This document shows positions 1-7,443 of a stretch of 13,332 bases of DNA, one piece after another. Location of the stretch: positions 1 through 13,332 of the forward strand of contig JAGVAB010000054.1 of the NCBI GenBank assembly GCA_020060485.1, given 5' to 3'. The notes beneath the pieces were generated by a model. The model saw only the letters and a program-made list of their open reading frames with translations, did not search any database and was not told where the DNA came from. Position 1 is the first letter of the stretch. Every line of letters starts with the position of its first letter. The position numbers and the translations under genes are program-made. Source of the stretch: Anaerolineales bacterium (GTDB lineage: Bacteria > Chloroflexota > Anaerolineae > Anaerolineales > Anaerolineaceae).

Positions 1-675
1 CTGTGCGACCCGCAAATCTCGCAGAGATTCCTTCAGCCATCTTGGGTTATCACTCAAGTAGCCAGCGGACGTAGCGATGAGCGATTTTAGTCCAACATCG
101 ATTCCAACAGCAGCCTGCGCCTGATGCTGCGCAATTTGCTTGTCAGGAATTTCCAGCATCAGGCAGACGTACCATTTTCCGTTCACCCGCTTGACGACGA
201 CATGCTTGATGTTTGAGCCATCCGGTAGCTGTCGATGAAAAACGACCTTCACTTCACCAACATTTTGAATGTAGAACCTGATCTGCCCATTCTCTTTGTT
301 GCGCAACTTGCACCCGTCACCGTAGCGATACTCAACGCTTTTGAAGCGGTCATACCCTTTGAATCTCGGAAATCCAGGTGTCTCACCCGCTTTCAATCTG
401 CGGAAGAAAGCCGCAAATGCCTTGTCCAGCCTGCGGAGCATTTGCTGTACACTGGTCGCGTTCAGCAAGCCATACATGTCAGGATTGTTGTTTCGCTCAT
501 TGCGAAAGACCTTGCACTGATCTGCGAAACTGATCCCTTTTCCCATCTCTTTATAGACAGCAATTCGCTGTTCTAGCGCAGCATTGTACAAGCTGCGTGC
601 TTGCCAGAACAAGGTGTCCAGCATTTCTGTTTGGGATTGGTTGGGACGAAGGCGATATTTGTATGTGCGAATCAA
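1..675 (-). CDS. tnpB: TnpB (OrfB) RNA-guided nuclease, N-terminal 225 residues
   Basis: This is the N-terminal part of the IS605 accessory nuclease TnpB, the relative of Cas12 that uses an RNA from the element's right end to cut DNA. The N-terminus reads LIRTYKYRLRPNQSQ, the usual opening of the OrfB helix-turn-helix domain. Residues 191-195, GIDVG, form RuvC motif I, with catalytic Asp at D193. The frame is open to the left edge, so RuvC II/III, the zinc finger and the guide RNA region lie outside. I chose the TTG at 675 because the family starts at this tyrosine/lysine-rich motif and GAGG lies about 8 nt upstream; it overlaps the tnpA stop by 4 nt. Full-length TnpB is near 400 residues, so roughly half is seen. 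No stop or frameshift is visible in this part. Confidence 0.9.
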   Translation of the reverse strand, partial: MIRTYKYRLRPNQSQTEMLDTLFWQARSLYNAALEQRIAVYKEMGKGISFADQCKVFRNERNNNPDMYGLLNATSVQQMLRRLDKAFAAFFRRLKAGETPGFPRFKGYDRFKSVEYRYGDGCKLRNKENGQIRFYIQNVGEVKVVFHRQLPDGSNIKHVVVKRVNGKWYVCLMLEIPDKQIAQHQAQAAVGIDVGLKSLIATSAGYLSDNPRWLKESLRDLRVAQ

Positions 676-1077
676 ATTACGGCCTCGTTTTCTGATTCGC
701 TCAATTTTTTTACGAAATCTTCTGAAACATGCCCCACACTGCCCACATAGTACGACCTGCTCCACAGTGTTGGTAATTGGGATTTCAATGATGCAAATTC
801 TTGCCGTAAGATTCGGGACCGTATATCCTTTGAACTGATTTGCGAGCCTTTGGGGAGCTTCGGTAGGATCAGCAGAAACAAATAAATGCACATGATCAGG
901 CACAATCTCCAACGCTTCAATTTGCACCCCCATATCATTGGCCTTCTCGAATAACAATTCGCGCAATCGTGCTTCAATTCGTCCAACAAGTACCTTCCTT
1001 CGATACTTCGGACACCAAACCAAATGATATTTGAGAGCGTAAACGCAACTCGAGCTAGTCTTGTATCTGTTATCCAT
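672..1077 (-). pseudogene. tnpA: TnpA, Y1 HUH transposase, frameshifted and lacking catalytic Tyr
   Basis: The protein begins MDNRYKTSSSCVYALKYHLV, followed by WCPKYRRKVLVGRI, the standard N-terminus of IS200-type transposases. The HUH metal site is H62-V-H64 in PDHVHLF. After KGYT (residue 86, near position 820) the frame must skip one base to continue as SRILRQEF...LPTLWSRSYYVGSVGHVSED, the expected C-terminal half, which ends at 672. One extra base at 819/820 therefore splits the gene. The family's catalytic Tyr normally sits in a VxxYIE helix just after this; here the sequence is FVKKLSE, with no Tyr. The original frame has no stop and runs straight on into tnpB. IS200 elements are not known to use programmed frameshifting here, so I call it decayed. 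A single-base assembly error could explain the frameshift but not the missing Tyr. Confidence 0.85.
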
Positions 1078-1117
1078 TATCGAACAATTGTACCATTTTC
1101 AACCGTCTAATATCAGG

Positions 1118-1134
1118 AAACAGCAAAGCTGTTT
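1118..1134. repeat. Small hairpin upstream of tnpA
   Basis: AAACAGC, a 3-nt AAA loop and GCTGTTT form a perfect 7-bp stem between the larger left-end palindrome and tnpA. In IS200, hairpins in the tnpA leader hold down expression by ending transcription or masking the ribosome site; a similar role is possible here. No clear Shine-Dalgarno sequence precedes the tnpA start. Confidence 0.5.
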
Positions 1135-1176
1135 ATCAAATTCCCCTGTCGCTTGAAAGCGACAGCCCCCTTTGAT
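1135..1176. repeat. Left-end (LE) imperfect palindrome of the IS200/IS605 element
   Basis: Inner stem CTGTCGCT (1146-1153) and AGCGACAG (1158-1165) encloses a TGAA loop. An outer 6-bp stem, ATCAAA (1135-1140) with TTTGAT (1171-1176), is separated from it by a 5x5 internal loop. Subterminal imperfect hairpins of this kind are what TnpA binds on single-stranded ends in this family. On the + strand it is followed by a T-rich run, so it might also act as a terminator. Confidence 0.65.
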
Positions 1177-1285
1177 TTTTTCTGTGGATAAAAGTTCAAG
1201 CACATCCCTCTCATTCATCGCCGCAATCATACCATAGCCCGCTCCCACCCTTGTATCCTTGCCCACGCGAACGGCATATTTGGGA

Positions 1286-1291
1286 TACAAT
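1286..1291 (+). promoter_or_regulatory. Possible -10 element for the YihY/BrkB gene
   Basis: TACAAT lies 31 nt upstream of the ATG at 1323. No convincing -35 box is found at 16-18 bp; the best candidate, TTGCCC at 1259-1264, is 21 bp away. This is a weak call. The stretch 1177-1285 shows no gene; it holds a single DnaA-box match (1183-1191), treated as chance. Confidence 0.25.
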
Positions 1292-1322
1292 AGGCTCGTT
1301 TGAAGGAACAAAGGATAAAACC

Positions 1323-2243
1323 ATGAATTACGAAACCTCTCCGGGAGCCCTGACCAGAGTCTGCCGCGCCACCGTCCGCCGGGCACGTTCGATCTATAAA
1401 ATCATTGACCAGGCCTTTCGCGCATACAGCCGTACATCGGCCATGGAAGCAACAGCCGGGTTGGCCTATTACTCCATGTTTTCCCTCTTCCCTCTGGCAT
1501 TGCTGCTGGTGGTTACCAGCAGTTCCTGGTTCCGGGAAGAGATCGCCCGCCAGCAAGCCATTCTGTTTGTTACTGATCTTTTCCCCATCTCGCAGGAACT
1601 GACCACGCAGCTCATCCAAAGCATGCTGGAGCAGCGCGGCGCGGTCACTCTGCTTTCTGTGATCGGCCTCATTTGGGCAGCCTCTGGTTTTTTCAATCTG
1701 CTGGTGCGCAACATCAACCGCGCCTGGCCCGGCATCCGCACCCGCCATTTTGTACGCACGCGGTTGGAGGCCTTGTTGATCGTGGTCGCGCTGGGCATTC
1801 TTTTCCTGCTCTCCATGCTGGCCACCTCTGCCTTTGAACTGCTGGCAAAGATGAAACTGCCCTTCTGGCAGGAATTGTTCTATCAAGGTCCCCTGCGCAA
1901 GATACTGTCCTTCAGCGTGCCTCTTTTCCTGCGCATGTGCATACTATGGGGACTTTATTTCTGGATCCCCAAAACTGCCGTGGATCGCAAAGCCGCTTTC
2001 TGGAGTGCACTGGTTGTCACCCTTTCCTGGCGAGCAGTGACCGCCTTGTTCACCTGGTACCTGCGAAGCGGGGTAGCTTATTACGACGTGGTGTATGGCT
2101 CGCTCAGCACCACGGTGGTCTCCATGTTCTGGCTGTACCTCAGCAACTATACCCTTTTAATGGGCGCTTACCTGTGTGCCGCCATCTCGGAACACAACAA
2201 GAACAAGAGTTCTGGCGCAGCACAAATATCCCTCAGCGACTGA
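1323..2243 (+). CDS. yihY: YihY/virulence factor BrkB family inner-membrane protein
   Basis: This 306-residue polytopic membrane protein belongs to the YihY/BrkB family (UPF0761, formerly misnamed ribonuclease BN). Its biochemical role is not settled. Visible hallmarks are the first membrane segment with AYYSMFSLFPLALLL, then a segment around LLSVIGLIWAASGFFNLL, then LLIVVALGILFLLSML. The C-terminal signature YGSLSTTVVSMFWLYLS is followed by YTLLMGAYLCAA. About six membrane segments are expected, with a basic cytoplasmic N-terminus (ARSIYK). The start at 1323 is preferred over the in-frame upstream ATG at 1251 because AGGA sits about 8 nt before it and the family begins here. It stands alone: a broken IS lies behind it and the next gene is convergent. 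No terminator was found in the 94-nt gap that follows. Confidence 0.88.
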   Translation: MNYETSPGALTRVCRATVRRARSIYKIIDQAFRAYSRTSAMEATAGLAYYSMFSLFPLALLLVVTSSSWFREEIARQQAILFVTDLFPISQELTTQLIQSMLEQRGAVTLLSVIGLIWAASGFFNLLVRNINRAWPGIRTRHFVRTRLEALLIVVALGILFLLSMLATSAFELLAKMKLPFWQELFYQGPLRKILSFSVPLFLRMCILWGLYFWIPKTAVDRKAAFWSALVVTLSWRAVTALFTWYLRSGVAYYDVVYGSLSTTVVSMFWLYLSNYTLLMGAYLCAAISEHNKNKSSGAAQISLSD

Positions 2244-2337
2244 ACCTGCTCAAACCCTGAAACACATCAGCATCATTGGTGAGAATCGTACTACCCTAAG
2301 GTCATTTCCACCCGATGAATCATCAGACGCTTGCAAA

Positions 2338-4509
2338 TCATTGATTCCGATCAATGCAGCTTTGGATTTCAGCTTCTGAAGGATTTGCCCCTTCACCAAA
2401 ACAGGTAATCCAACACCGCAGCGAATTAAGCTTGCGGTTTCTCATATCTGCCACCGATACCCCGGCGCAAGCATGACTGGATTCAGATTGGGAGGGTGGC
2501 TCGGTCGGCACGGCCGGAACCTCGGTTGGCCATTCATCCAACCCTGAATCGGGTGGCAGCATTTCGAAGAATGTCCAATAGGTCAATTGCACCCGAATAC
2601 GTGTGGAATGACCCGCACCCGAAAAATCATTGTGGTGATTAAACGGGATTAGAAGAAGCCGGTCAAAATGCATCTCACTGCCTGAAAAGTCAAACCCTTC
2701 TACCATCAATTGATTGCCCGACTCGCCCAACGCATCCCCTGAAGACAAATAGCCAAATGGTGCGCCAGCCAACGGTATAAAAGGTGAACCATTCCCCATC
2801 TGTCCCAATACAAGCAGCCCCGAATCTCCCGGCGCTTCCACAGAGATGATCAGTGTCGCAGGAGTTTGAAAAGCACCTGGAGAGGAGTCAGATGTATTCA
2901 GCATGACATAAAAAGCCTCTGCAGATAAAGGGGCGCGTTCAAAATCAAGTTCAATGCTGGCAGGTGTCCCTTCGAACAAGCTGCCTTCTGCAGTGGAGGA
3001 TTGGTTTGAAATCAACCCTCTTGAAGGTGTAAAGGTAATGGCATATTCACCCTGATCAGTCTGCTCAACGGCTTTCAGCGCGACGAAATTTATACTCGGC
3101 GGGTTGAATTGTTTTCCAAATGCGGCAGGATCAGCATAATACGCCTGCAAAAAAGAAGGCCATTCGCTATCCAGATCTGTCATGTGACGCTGCAAAGCTA
3201 GGATCAGGGCTTGGCTGCCAGTGGACGCCCCATCCGCTACTTCGCGATATATTTCTGCCGGAAAATATGAGGAATATTGGCCGGCCAGGTACTTTATGAA
3301 CAGGCTGGCCCCATAACCATGATCTTGCGCCAGGTCATAATCAGAAGGCGGCATCAACAAGGGCTGATTGACAAAATTGCTCATCCGTGAGGCGTTTTGC
3401 GGCACATAGTTCGGATCATCAACTGCAATTGATTCAAACCAGGTAGCAATCGCCTCATCCAACCACAAGAGAGGGCCTGGCCTTTTTGCCTTAAAATAAG
3501 CGTAACGCGGATCCATTGAGAACTGGGCCATATGGATTAATTCATGTCCTATGGTGGCTTTCAACTCAGTCTGGTTTTGGTTGAATTTGTTCGCATCTTT
3601 GAAAAATTCACTGCTTAATTCCAGACTGGTATATCTTGCGCCGCGCATACTGCTGACAAACTGCCCTGTACGATTATCCAGATATTTTACTGTAACCTGA
3701 ATTCGATCAATTCCTTTAAATTCAAATCCCTTACCAATAATCTTTTGATACTGCTCTTCCAACAAATCAACAGCTTGCCTGGCAGTGTTGGCGTCATGCA
3801 ATTTTCCCAAATAATTCAGAGTAAAATGCTCTGATTCGTAAGCATTATAAAATATTCCAGGCACAAAACGCACACGCATCAGATCGTCTTCATCACTACG
3901 TTGCAACAGCAATGCATTTGGCAACACAGCATATATCCCCGCTGCTGGTACAGCAGGCATGCCACCCACCGCTTCTTGTCCCCCAAGCCACATCAAACTG
4001 GTAGCTGTTTGATTGGCATCGTCAATATTTGTTGGCAGGGGTAAAATATGGATCACCTCGCCATAACTTGGTGCGTATGTTGACTCTTCCAGAACCAATC
4101 CCCCACCTTCACCGGCAAGATCATCATCCGACAAATATAACAAGATTTCAATATTCCCATTGATCTGCGCAATTGGCCCGCTGATCTGATATGCTGCCGA
4201 GGATCTTCCAAAATCCTTCAATTCATCGGGAACAGATGGATCTCGACTGATCGTCAGTGAAATTGGTTGTTGAACCGCGCCCGCTGATACTCGAATGCGG
4301 ATATCTTCACTTTGGAAGATTCCGCCGTTTGCATCCACGACCAAAGTTCCAATTGTATCCACCCGCGCATTTGGTTCGCGCCGGATGAATACCAGGATTA
4401 AAACACAGCAAAAAACAAGCAGGGCAATACCTGCACAACCAATACCCCCAAGAGCAACCCAGCCTATTTTTGATTTTTCTTGCAAAGCGTCCCCGGTTGG
4501 CAATTCCAT
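2338..4509 (-). CDS. Membrane-anchored ZU5-domain gluzincin metallopeptidase
   Basis: This is a 723-residue protein. After a short basic N-terminus, residues 17-42 form one hydrophobic segment followed by RR, giving a signal anchor with the rest outside. Residues about 53-90 (GTLVVDANGG..., then VSAGAVQQPISLTI) resemble a ZU5 domain. The catalytic zinc site is HELIH at 322-326, and the third ligand is probably E352 in LWLDEAIATWFE, 26 residues later, which is the gluzincin (peptidase MA) spacing. HGYGASLFIKYL at 397-408 fits the helix after the active site. A beta-rich region follows, then a Pro/Glu/Ser-rich linker (about 650-680). A C-terminal tail carries four Cys (681, 699, 703, 718), perhaps two disulfides. 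The start is well fixed by AGGAGA six nt upstream. Base composition looks more AT-rich than the genes to the right. The substrate is unknown; an extracellular protease is the inference. Confidence 0.82.
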   Translation of the reverse strand: MELPTGDALQEKSKIGWVALGGIGCAGIALLVFCCVLILVFIRREPNARVDTIGTLVVDANGGIFQSEDIRIRVSAGAVQQPISLTISRDPSVPDELKDFGRSSAAYQISGPIAQINGNIEILLYLSDDDLAGEGGGLVLEESTYAPSYGEVIHILPLPTNIDDANQTATSLMWLGGQEAVGGMPAVPAAGIYAVLPNALLLQRSDEDDLMRVRFVPGIFYNAYESEHFTLNYLGKLHDANTARQAVDLLEEQYQKIIGKGFEFKGIDRIQVTVKYLDNRTGQFVSSMRGARYTSLELSSEFFKDANKFNQNQTELKATIGHELIHMAQFSMDPRYAYFKAKRPGPLLWLDEAIATWFESIAVDDPNYVPQNASRMSNFVNQPLLMPPSDYDLAQDHGYGASLFIKYLAGQYSSYFPAEIYREVADGASTGSQALILALQRHMTDLDSEWPSFLQAYYADPAAFGKQFNPPSINFVALKAVEQTDQGEYAITFTPSRGLISNQSSTAEGSLFEGTPASIELDFERAPLSAEAFYVMLNTSDSSPGAFQTPATLIISVEAPGDSGLLVLGQMGNGSPFIPLAGAPFGYLSSGDALGESGNQLMVEGFDFSGSEMHFDRLLLIPFNHHNDFSGAGHSTRIRVQLTYWTFFEMLPPDSGLDEWPTEVPAVPTEPPSQSESSHACAGVSVADMRNRKLNSLRCWITCFGEGANPSEAEIQSCIDRNQ

Positions 4510-4612
4510 CAGCGATCTCCTGAAAAAATGATCCGAAATTCGATGGGATCACGAAACATTCCTATCGATATTCGTTGCACCGAAAACAACGATCAATCCA
4601 TACCGTACATCT

Positions 4613-4633
4613 GGTTGGAATCATATTCCAACC
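4613..4633. repeat. Perfect 9-bp hairpin in the divergent 4510-4733 spacer
   Basis: GGTTGGAAT, a CAT loop and ATTCCAACC form a perfect stem followed on the + strand by TTTT, so it looks like a small intrinsic terminator. No + strand gene lies just before it, however. It sits between two divergent genes and could instead be an operator. The rest of this 224-nt spacer shows no gene and no promoter I would defend. Confidence 0.45.
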
Positions 4634-4733
4634 TTTTCGTAGTACTCCTGCTTTTTCAAACCGCCGAGATTTTTGGTAATTTTTTCCATATTGTAGCATT
4701 TACAACACACAATCGCCATTTAAAAGTGGTAAA

Positions 4734-5594
4734 ATGTTGTCCGTGCTTAACCCAACCACGCACTCGACATCACGCCCTGTTGGGCAGCCCACCCGCGGCA
4801 AGACCGCCCGCCAGCGTTTGAGACGGGTGGATACGTTTTTGATGCTGTATGATGATGTGCTTTTCAGGCGCTGTGAAGGAATTTTTTCCAGCGCCTGTTT
4901 TGTTGATCTTGGCTATGGTGCAGAACCCTTCACCACCCTGGAAAGCGCCCGCCGTCTGCGCCGTTTGAACCCCTCCCTGCCCGTGCTGGGTGTAGAAATT
5001 GACCCGCAGCGCGTGGCCGCCGCCATGCCATTTGAAGATAACCTGACCCGCTTTCGGGTGGGCGGATTCAATCTGCCCCTGCATCCCAATGAAAACGCCC
5101 GCGCCATCCGCGCCTTCAACGTGCTGCGCCAATACCGCGAGGAAGAAGCGCCTGAATATTTATCACTTCTTGGCCAGCAATTGCTGCCCGGAGGTTTACT
5201 CATTGAAGGCACATCGGATCCCATGGGCAGAATCTGGACAGCCAATGTATTTCGCCGCACTGCACAGGGCATCCACCAGACAGGCCTATTGTTCAGCACC
5301 AACTTCCGCTGGGGGTTTGAGCCTGCCCTCTTCCAACCTGTGCTGCCCAAAAATTTCATCCACAGGATGATCCCGGGCGAACCGATCCACAGCTTCATGC
5401 AGGCCTGGAAAACAGCAGCCTGCCAGACCATGCCTTTCAAAGCCTTTGGCCTGCGCCAATGGTTCTCGGCCAGTGCCCATGCCCTGGCACTCGGCGGCTA
5501 TCGCATCGAACTGCGCCGCAGATTTCTCAACAAGGGTTTTTTGTTCTGGCAATTTGGGAAAGATGACGGTCAACCCGCCGGCTGGAGTCTATAG
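4734..5594 (+). CDS. Class I SAM-dependent methyltransferase-like protein
   Basis: This 286-residue protein has a Rossmann methyltransferase core. Motif I is FVDLGYGAEPFTT (56-68), the glycine-rich SAM loop. Motif II is VLGVEIDPQRV (84-94), with the acidic residue that would hold the ribose. AFNVLRQYREEE (128-138 region) matches a motif IV position, and LLPGGLLIEGT (150-160) the usual strand after it. The C-terminal third, about 170-286, does not match anything I recognise and may choose the substrate. No NPPY/DPPY motif is present, so DNA base methylation is not indicated; the substrate is unknown. The start at 4734 has only a weak ribosome site. A later start is possible, but the N-terminal basic stretch TRGKTARQRLRRVDTFL looks genuine. 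Its stop codon sits in a shared CTATAG with the convergent next gene. Confidence 0.78.
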   Translation: MLSVLNPTTHSTSRPVGQPTRGKTARQRLRRVDTFLMLYDDVLFRRCEGIFSSACFVDLGYGAEPFTTLESARRLRRLNPSLPVLGVEIDPQRVAAAMPFEDNLTRFRVGGFNLPLHPNENARAIRAFNVLRQYREEEAPEYLSLLGQQLLPGGLLIEGTSDPMGRIWTANVFRRTAQGIHQTGLLFSTNFRWGFEPALFQPVLPKNFIHRMIPGEPIHSFMQAWKTAACQTMPFKAFGLRQWFSASAHALALGGYRIELRRRFLNKGFLFWQFGKDDGQPAGWSL

Positions 5595-6458
5595 ATCCTC
5601 GTCCTCGCCGGCAAATTCAGGCAGGTACCAGTCTTCGTTTTCGGTCAAGTCATGCGTCAACTGGTCTTCCGGGGTCAGCGGATCGTCCATACGCACCTGC
5701 AGCACGATGCCGGCTGTGCGCACCCCGTTGGTGGTCATCACCCGCCGCACGCGGTACCGCAGGAAATAGGTCTTGACCAGATCATCATTGAGCACAGCCT
5801 TGACCGTACGCACACTGACTGCCGCCCGCTGGGCGATCTCTTTCATTTCGGTCTCGACCACATTGCGCAGTTCGCCTGTCATCGGGTTCCAGTAACACAT
5901 TGAACGCGCCGCCAGAATCACCGTCATGGCCGACTGACCGATCAAGGGCAGCCACTGGTAGAGGAAATACAGGGTCATAAACATGCCCCGTTCCGGCTGG
6001 ATGACAGCCGCCCGCCGGTCGCCATAGGCCCGCTGCAGCATGACCTTGCGCGGCGAGCGCGATTCTCCAGCACCGGTCTGAGCTGCCGGAAGCACCGGCG
6101 GTTCTTCAACCACCGCCATGCTATGCAGCGCCGGGGTGATCGCCTGCATGGGTAGGACGCGGCGCACGCCTTCGCCTGCAACCACAAATTCCAGCGCCAC
6201 TGGCTGGCGCACAAACCCTTCCAGTAAACGGGTCAGCCGTCCCTTGAGGCGGTTTTCGACCCACTCGCGGGCGTAGGGGTTGTAGGCCCCCACAGTAAAG
6301 ACGCCGTCCTCGAATCCCAAAGGCCGCAATGGAGCCACCCAGGTTTCATACAGCGCCCGGGACATCTCCATCCGCAACTGTCCGGAAGCCATTTCCCAGG
6401 CTTCCTCGTAGCTATTGACCTCGTAATCGGCTGCCGAAGCGGTCAGCGTCTGTTCCAT
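5589..6458 (-). CDS. DnaA domain I fused to a C-terminal helix-turn-helix; candidate replication initiator
   Basis: In this 289-residue protein, residues 17-93 match DnaA domain I: YETWVAPLRPLGFEDG (37-52), then YNPYAREWVENRL, then VALEFVVAG. In DnaA this domain binds the DnaB helicase and regulators. The AAA+ domain III and the domain IV signature are absent. After a Pro/Ala linker (about 100-135), residues 160-258 form a helical region with a likely helix-turn-helix at 204-223 (EMKEIAQRAAVSVRTVKAVL) and a basic stretch, YFLRYRVRRV. The C-terminus is strongly acidic. It is the last gene of a leftward operon with an AAA+ ATPase, starting 15 nt after the antirepressor stop, whose TAG overlaps an AGGA ribosome site. 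The likely role is replication initiation or its control on a plasmid-like replicon. Domain I is clear; the function is inferred. Confidence 0.8.
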   Translation of the reverse strand: MEQTLTASAADYEVNSYEEAWEMASGQLRMEMSRALYETWVAPLRPLGFEDGVFTVGAYNPYAREWVENRLKGRLTRLLEGFVRQPVALEFVVAGEGVRRVLPMQAITPALHSMAVVEEPPVLPAAQTGAGESRSPRKVMLQRAYGDRRAAVIQPERGMFMTLYFLYQWLPLIGQSAMTVILAARSMCYWNPMTGELRNVVETEMKEIAQRAAVSVRTVKAVLNDDLVKTYFLRYRVRRVMTTNGVRTAGIVLQVRMDDPLTPEDQLTHDLTENEDWYLPEFAGEDEDL

Positions 6459-6473
6459 CTCTGCTACCTGTTC

Positions 6474-7310
6474 CTAATCGGCTGCGGATGAATCCTCCGC
6501 ACCTTTCGCCCGTGTCAGGGCATCAATCTGCCTTTCCAGGAATGTAATCACCCGGGCAAAATCTTCCTGGCGAATATCGACCGTGCGGCTGACGCCCGTC
6601 ATGCGGGTGATATCCATGTAAATACCGGGATAAGGTTTGGGCACCCCCTGTTCCTGCATCAAGACACCCAAAGCGGCCACCAGTTCTCGGATATGTCCCA
6701 TTTGTTCAGGCGTCAGGCGGGCCTGAGGACCGGATACACTCTCGATGCGGGTGACCTGCTGACGCAGGTCACCAAACGCCTGGCGGATCTGATGGACTTT
6801 TTCATCATGTGCCTGACGGATTTCCGCCAGCTCCGCGTCCACTTTTTTTGAAAGGTTTTCTTCAAAGGCTTCCTGCTCGGCCACCATGCGCGCCACCGAT
6901 TCGCGCAGGAACTGGATCTCTCCCCGTTCGCTGATGCCAAAATGCTCGGCCAGCACCACATGGGCTTCGTCCAGGAAGGTCATCAATAAATCGCGTGGCT
7001 CGCCATCCTTCATCCGGTTGAGTTCCACCCCGGTCAGGAACAAAGGTACCGCCGAGGCCATCAGGCACAGTGCCGGCTGCGGGCCGCCGGCGGTGGTGAC
7101 CAGGATGGTGGCGGTGTAAGGTTCAAAATAGCCCTGCTGACGCAGCAAGCGCCGCCGCTGGGCACGCTGGTCCAGTCCAAATGCATCGCATAAGGAACGC
7201 AGGGAAACATAACCCTTGCCGTCCTTGAGATCCGCCGTATCGATCTCCTTGCCCCGGAAATTCAGCTTGCGTTCCTTTTCCGGTCGAAAAACGGGTGCGA
7301 TCATTGGCAT
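6474..7310 (-). CDS. P22-type antirepressor-like protein (P22_AR_N plus ORF6C-like C-terminus)
   Basis: In this 278-residue protein, residues 15-125 match the phage P22 antirepressor N-terminal domain: GYVSLRSLCDAFGLDQRAQRRRL, with a conserved ALCLMASAVPLFLTGVE stretch. Residues about 130-195 are charged and helical, probably a coiled coil. Residues 198-265 (LTPEQMGHIRELV, then VSRTVDIRQEDFARVITFLE) resemble the ORF6C domain found at the ends of phage antirepressors. Such proteins usually bind repressors, or DNA, to switch prophage genes. Here it lies inside the putative replication operon, which suggests control of replication gene expression. The start at 7310 is supported by AGGAGG about 8 nt upstream; a second ATG two codons on is less well placed. 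Its 133-nt leader contains a TCATGG/CCATGA hairpin. Confidence 0.82.
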   Translation of the reverse strand: MPMIAPVFRPEKERKLNFRGKEIDTADLKDGKGYVSLRSLCDAFGLDQRAQRRRLLRQQGYFEPYTATILVTTAGGPQPALCLMASAVPLFLTGVELNRMKDGEPRDLLMTFLDEAHVVLAEHFGISERGEIQFLRESVARMVAEQEAFEENLSKKVDAELAEIRQAHDEKVHQIRQAFGDLRQQVTRIESVSGPQARLTPEQMGHIRELVAALGVLMQEQGVPKPYPGIYMDITRMTGVSRTVDIRQEDFARVITFLERQIDALTRAKGAEDSSAAD

Positions 7311-7331
7311 TCCTCTATCCTCCTTGCTCGG

Positions 7332-7442
7332 TCATGGGGGGGCCATGATGACCCCACCTTGACGTGTTCCTCTCTGCATCCGGCTAATTATTTCTAATTA
7401 TTTTTTTCTTCCGATAATTCCTGGAATTTCAGGAAGAAAAAA
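7332..7442 (-). promoter_or_regulatory. Structured leader between the small RHH-like gene and the antirepressor gene
   Basis: Three structures lie in this 133-nt gap. TCATGG (7332-7337) and CCATGA (7343-7348) form a hairpin just upstream of the antirepressor ribosome site. TTTTTTCTTCC (7402-7412) and GGAAGAAAAAA (7432-7442) form a perfect 11-bp inverted repeat enclosing a smaller TTCCTG/CAGGAA stem. TAATTATTT occurs twice, at 7385 and 7395. There is no U-tract after the stem on the minus strand, so it is not a standard terminator. Processing, attenuation or protein binding between the operon halves are possible roles. Confidence 0.4.
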
Positions 7443-7443
7443 C

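Larger units (their letters stand above)
1..1176 (-). mobile_element. IS200/IS605-family element, truncated by window edge
   Basis: The tnpA-then-tnpB order on one strand, with a subterminal hairpin upstream of tnpA, is the normal layout of IS200/IS605 elements that move as single strands. The left end of the element (5' of tnpA) lies to the right in window coordinates, near the palindrome at 1135-1176; the other end is outside the window. The exact boundary cannot be set because the target tetra- or pentanucleotide and the right-end hairpin are not visible. tnpA is broken, so the copy is probably immobile on its own, while the visible tnpB part is intact. Confidence 0.85.

Noticed and set aside
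816..822. Programmed +1 frameshift in tnpA
   Set aside because: No slippery run, no downstream structure seen, IS200 TnpA is normally read without shifting, and the catalytic Tyr is lacking in any case.
235..838. Two + strand ORFs (235-576 and 584-838)
   Set aside because: They are antisense to the clearly coding tnpB/tnpA and have no recognisable motifs.
1183..1191. Perfect DnaA box (TTATCCACA on the minus strand)
   Set aside because: It is a single copy, far from the origin-like region and at the edge of the IS; one match is close to chance.
1227..1886. 219-codon minus-strand ORF
   Set aside because: It is antisense to the YihY/BrkB gene and low-complexity in Gln/Gly, typical of a shadow frame.
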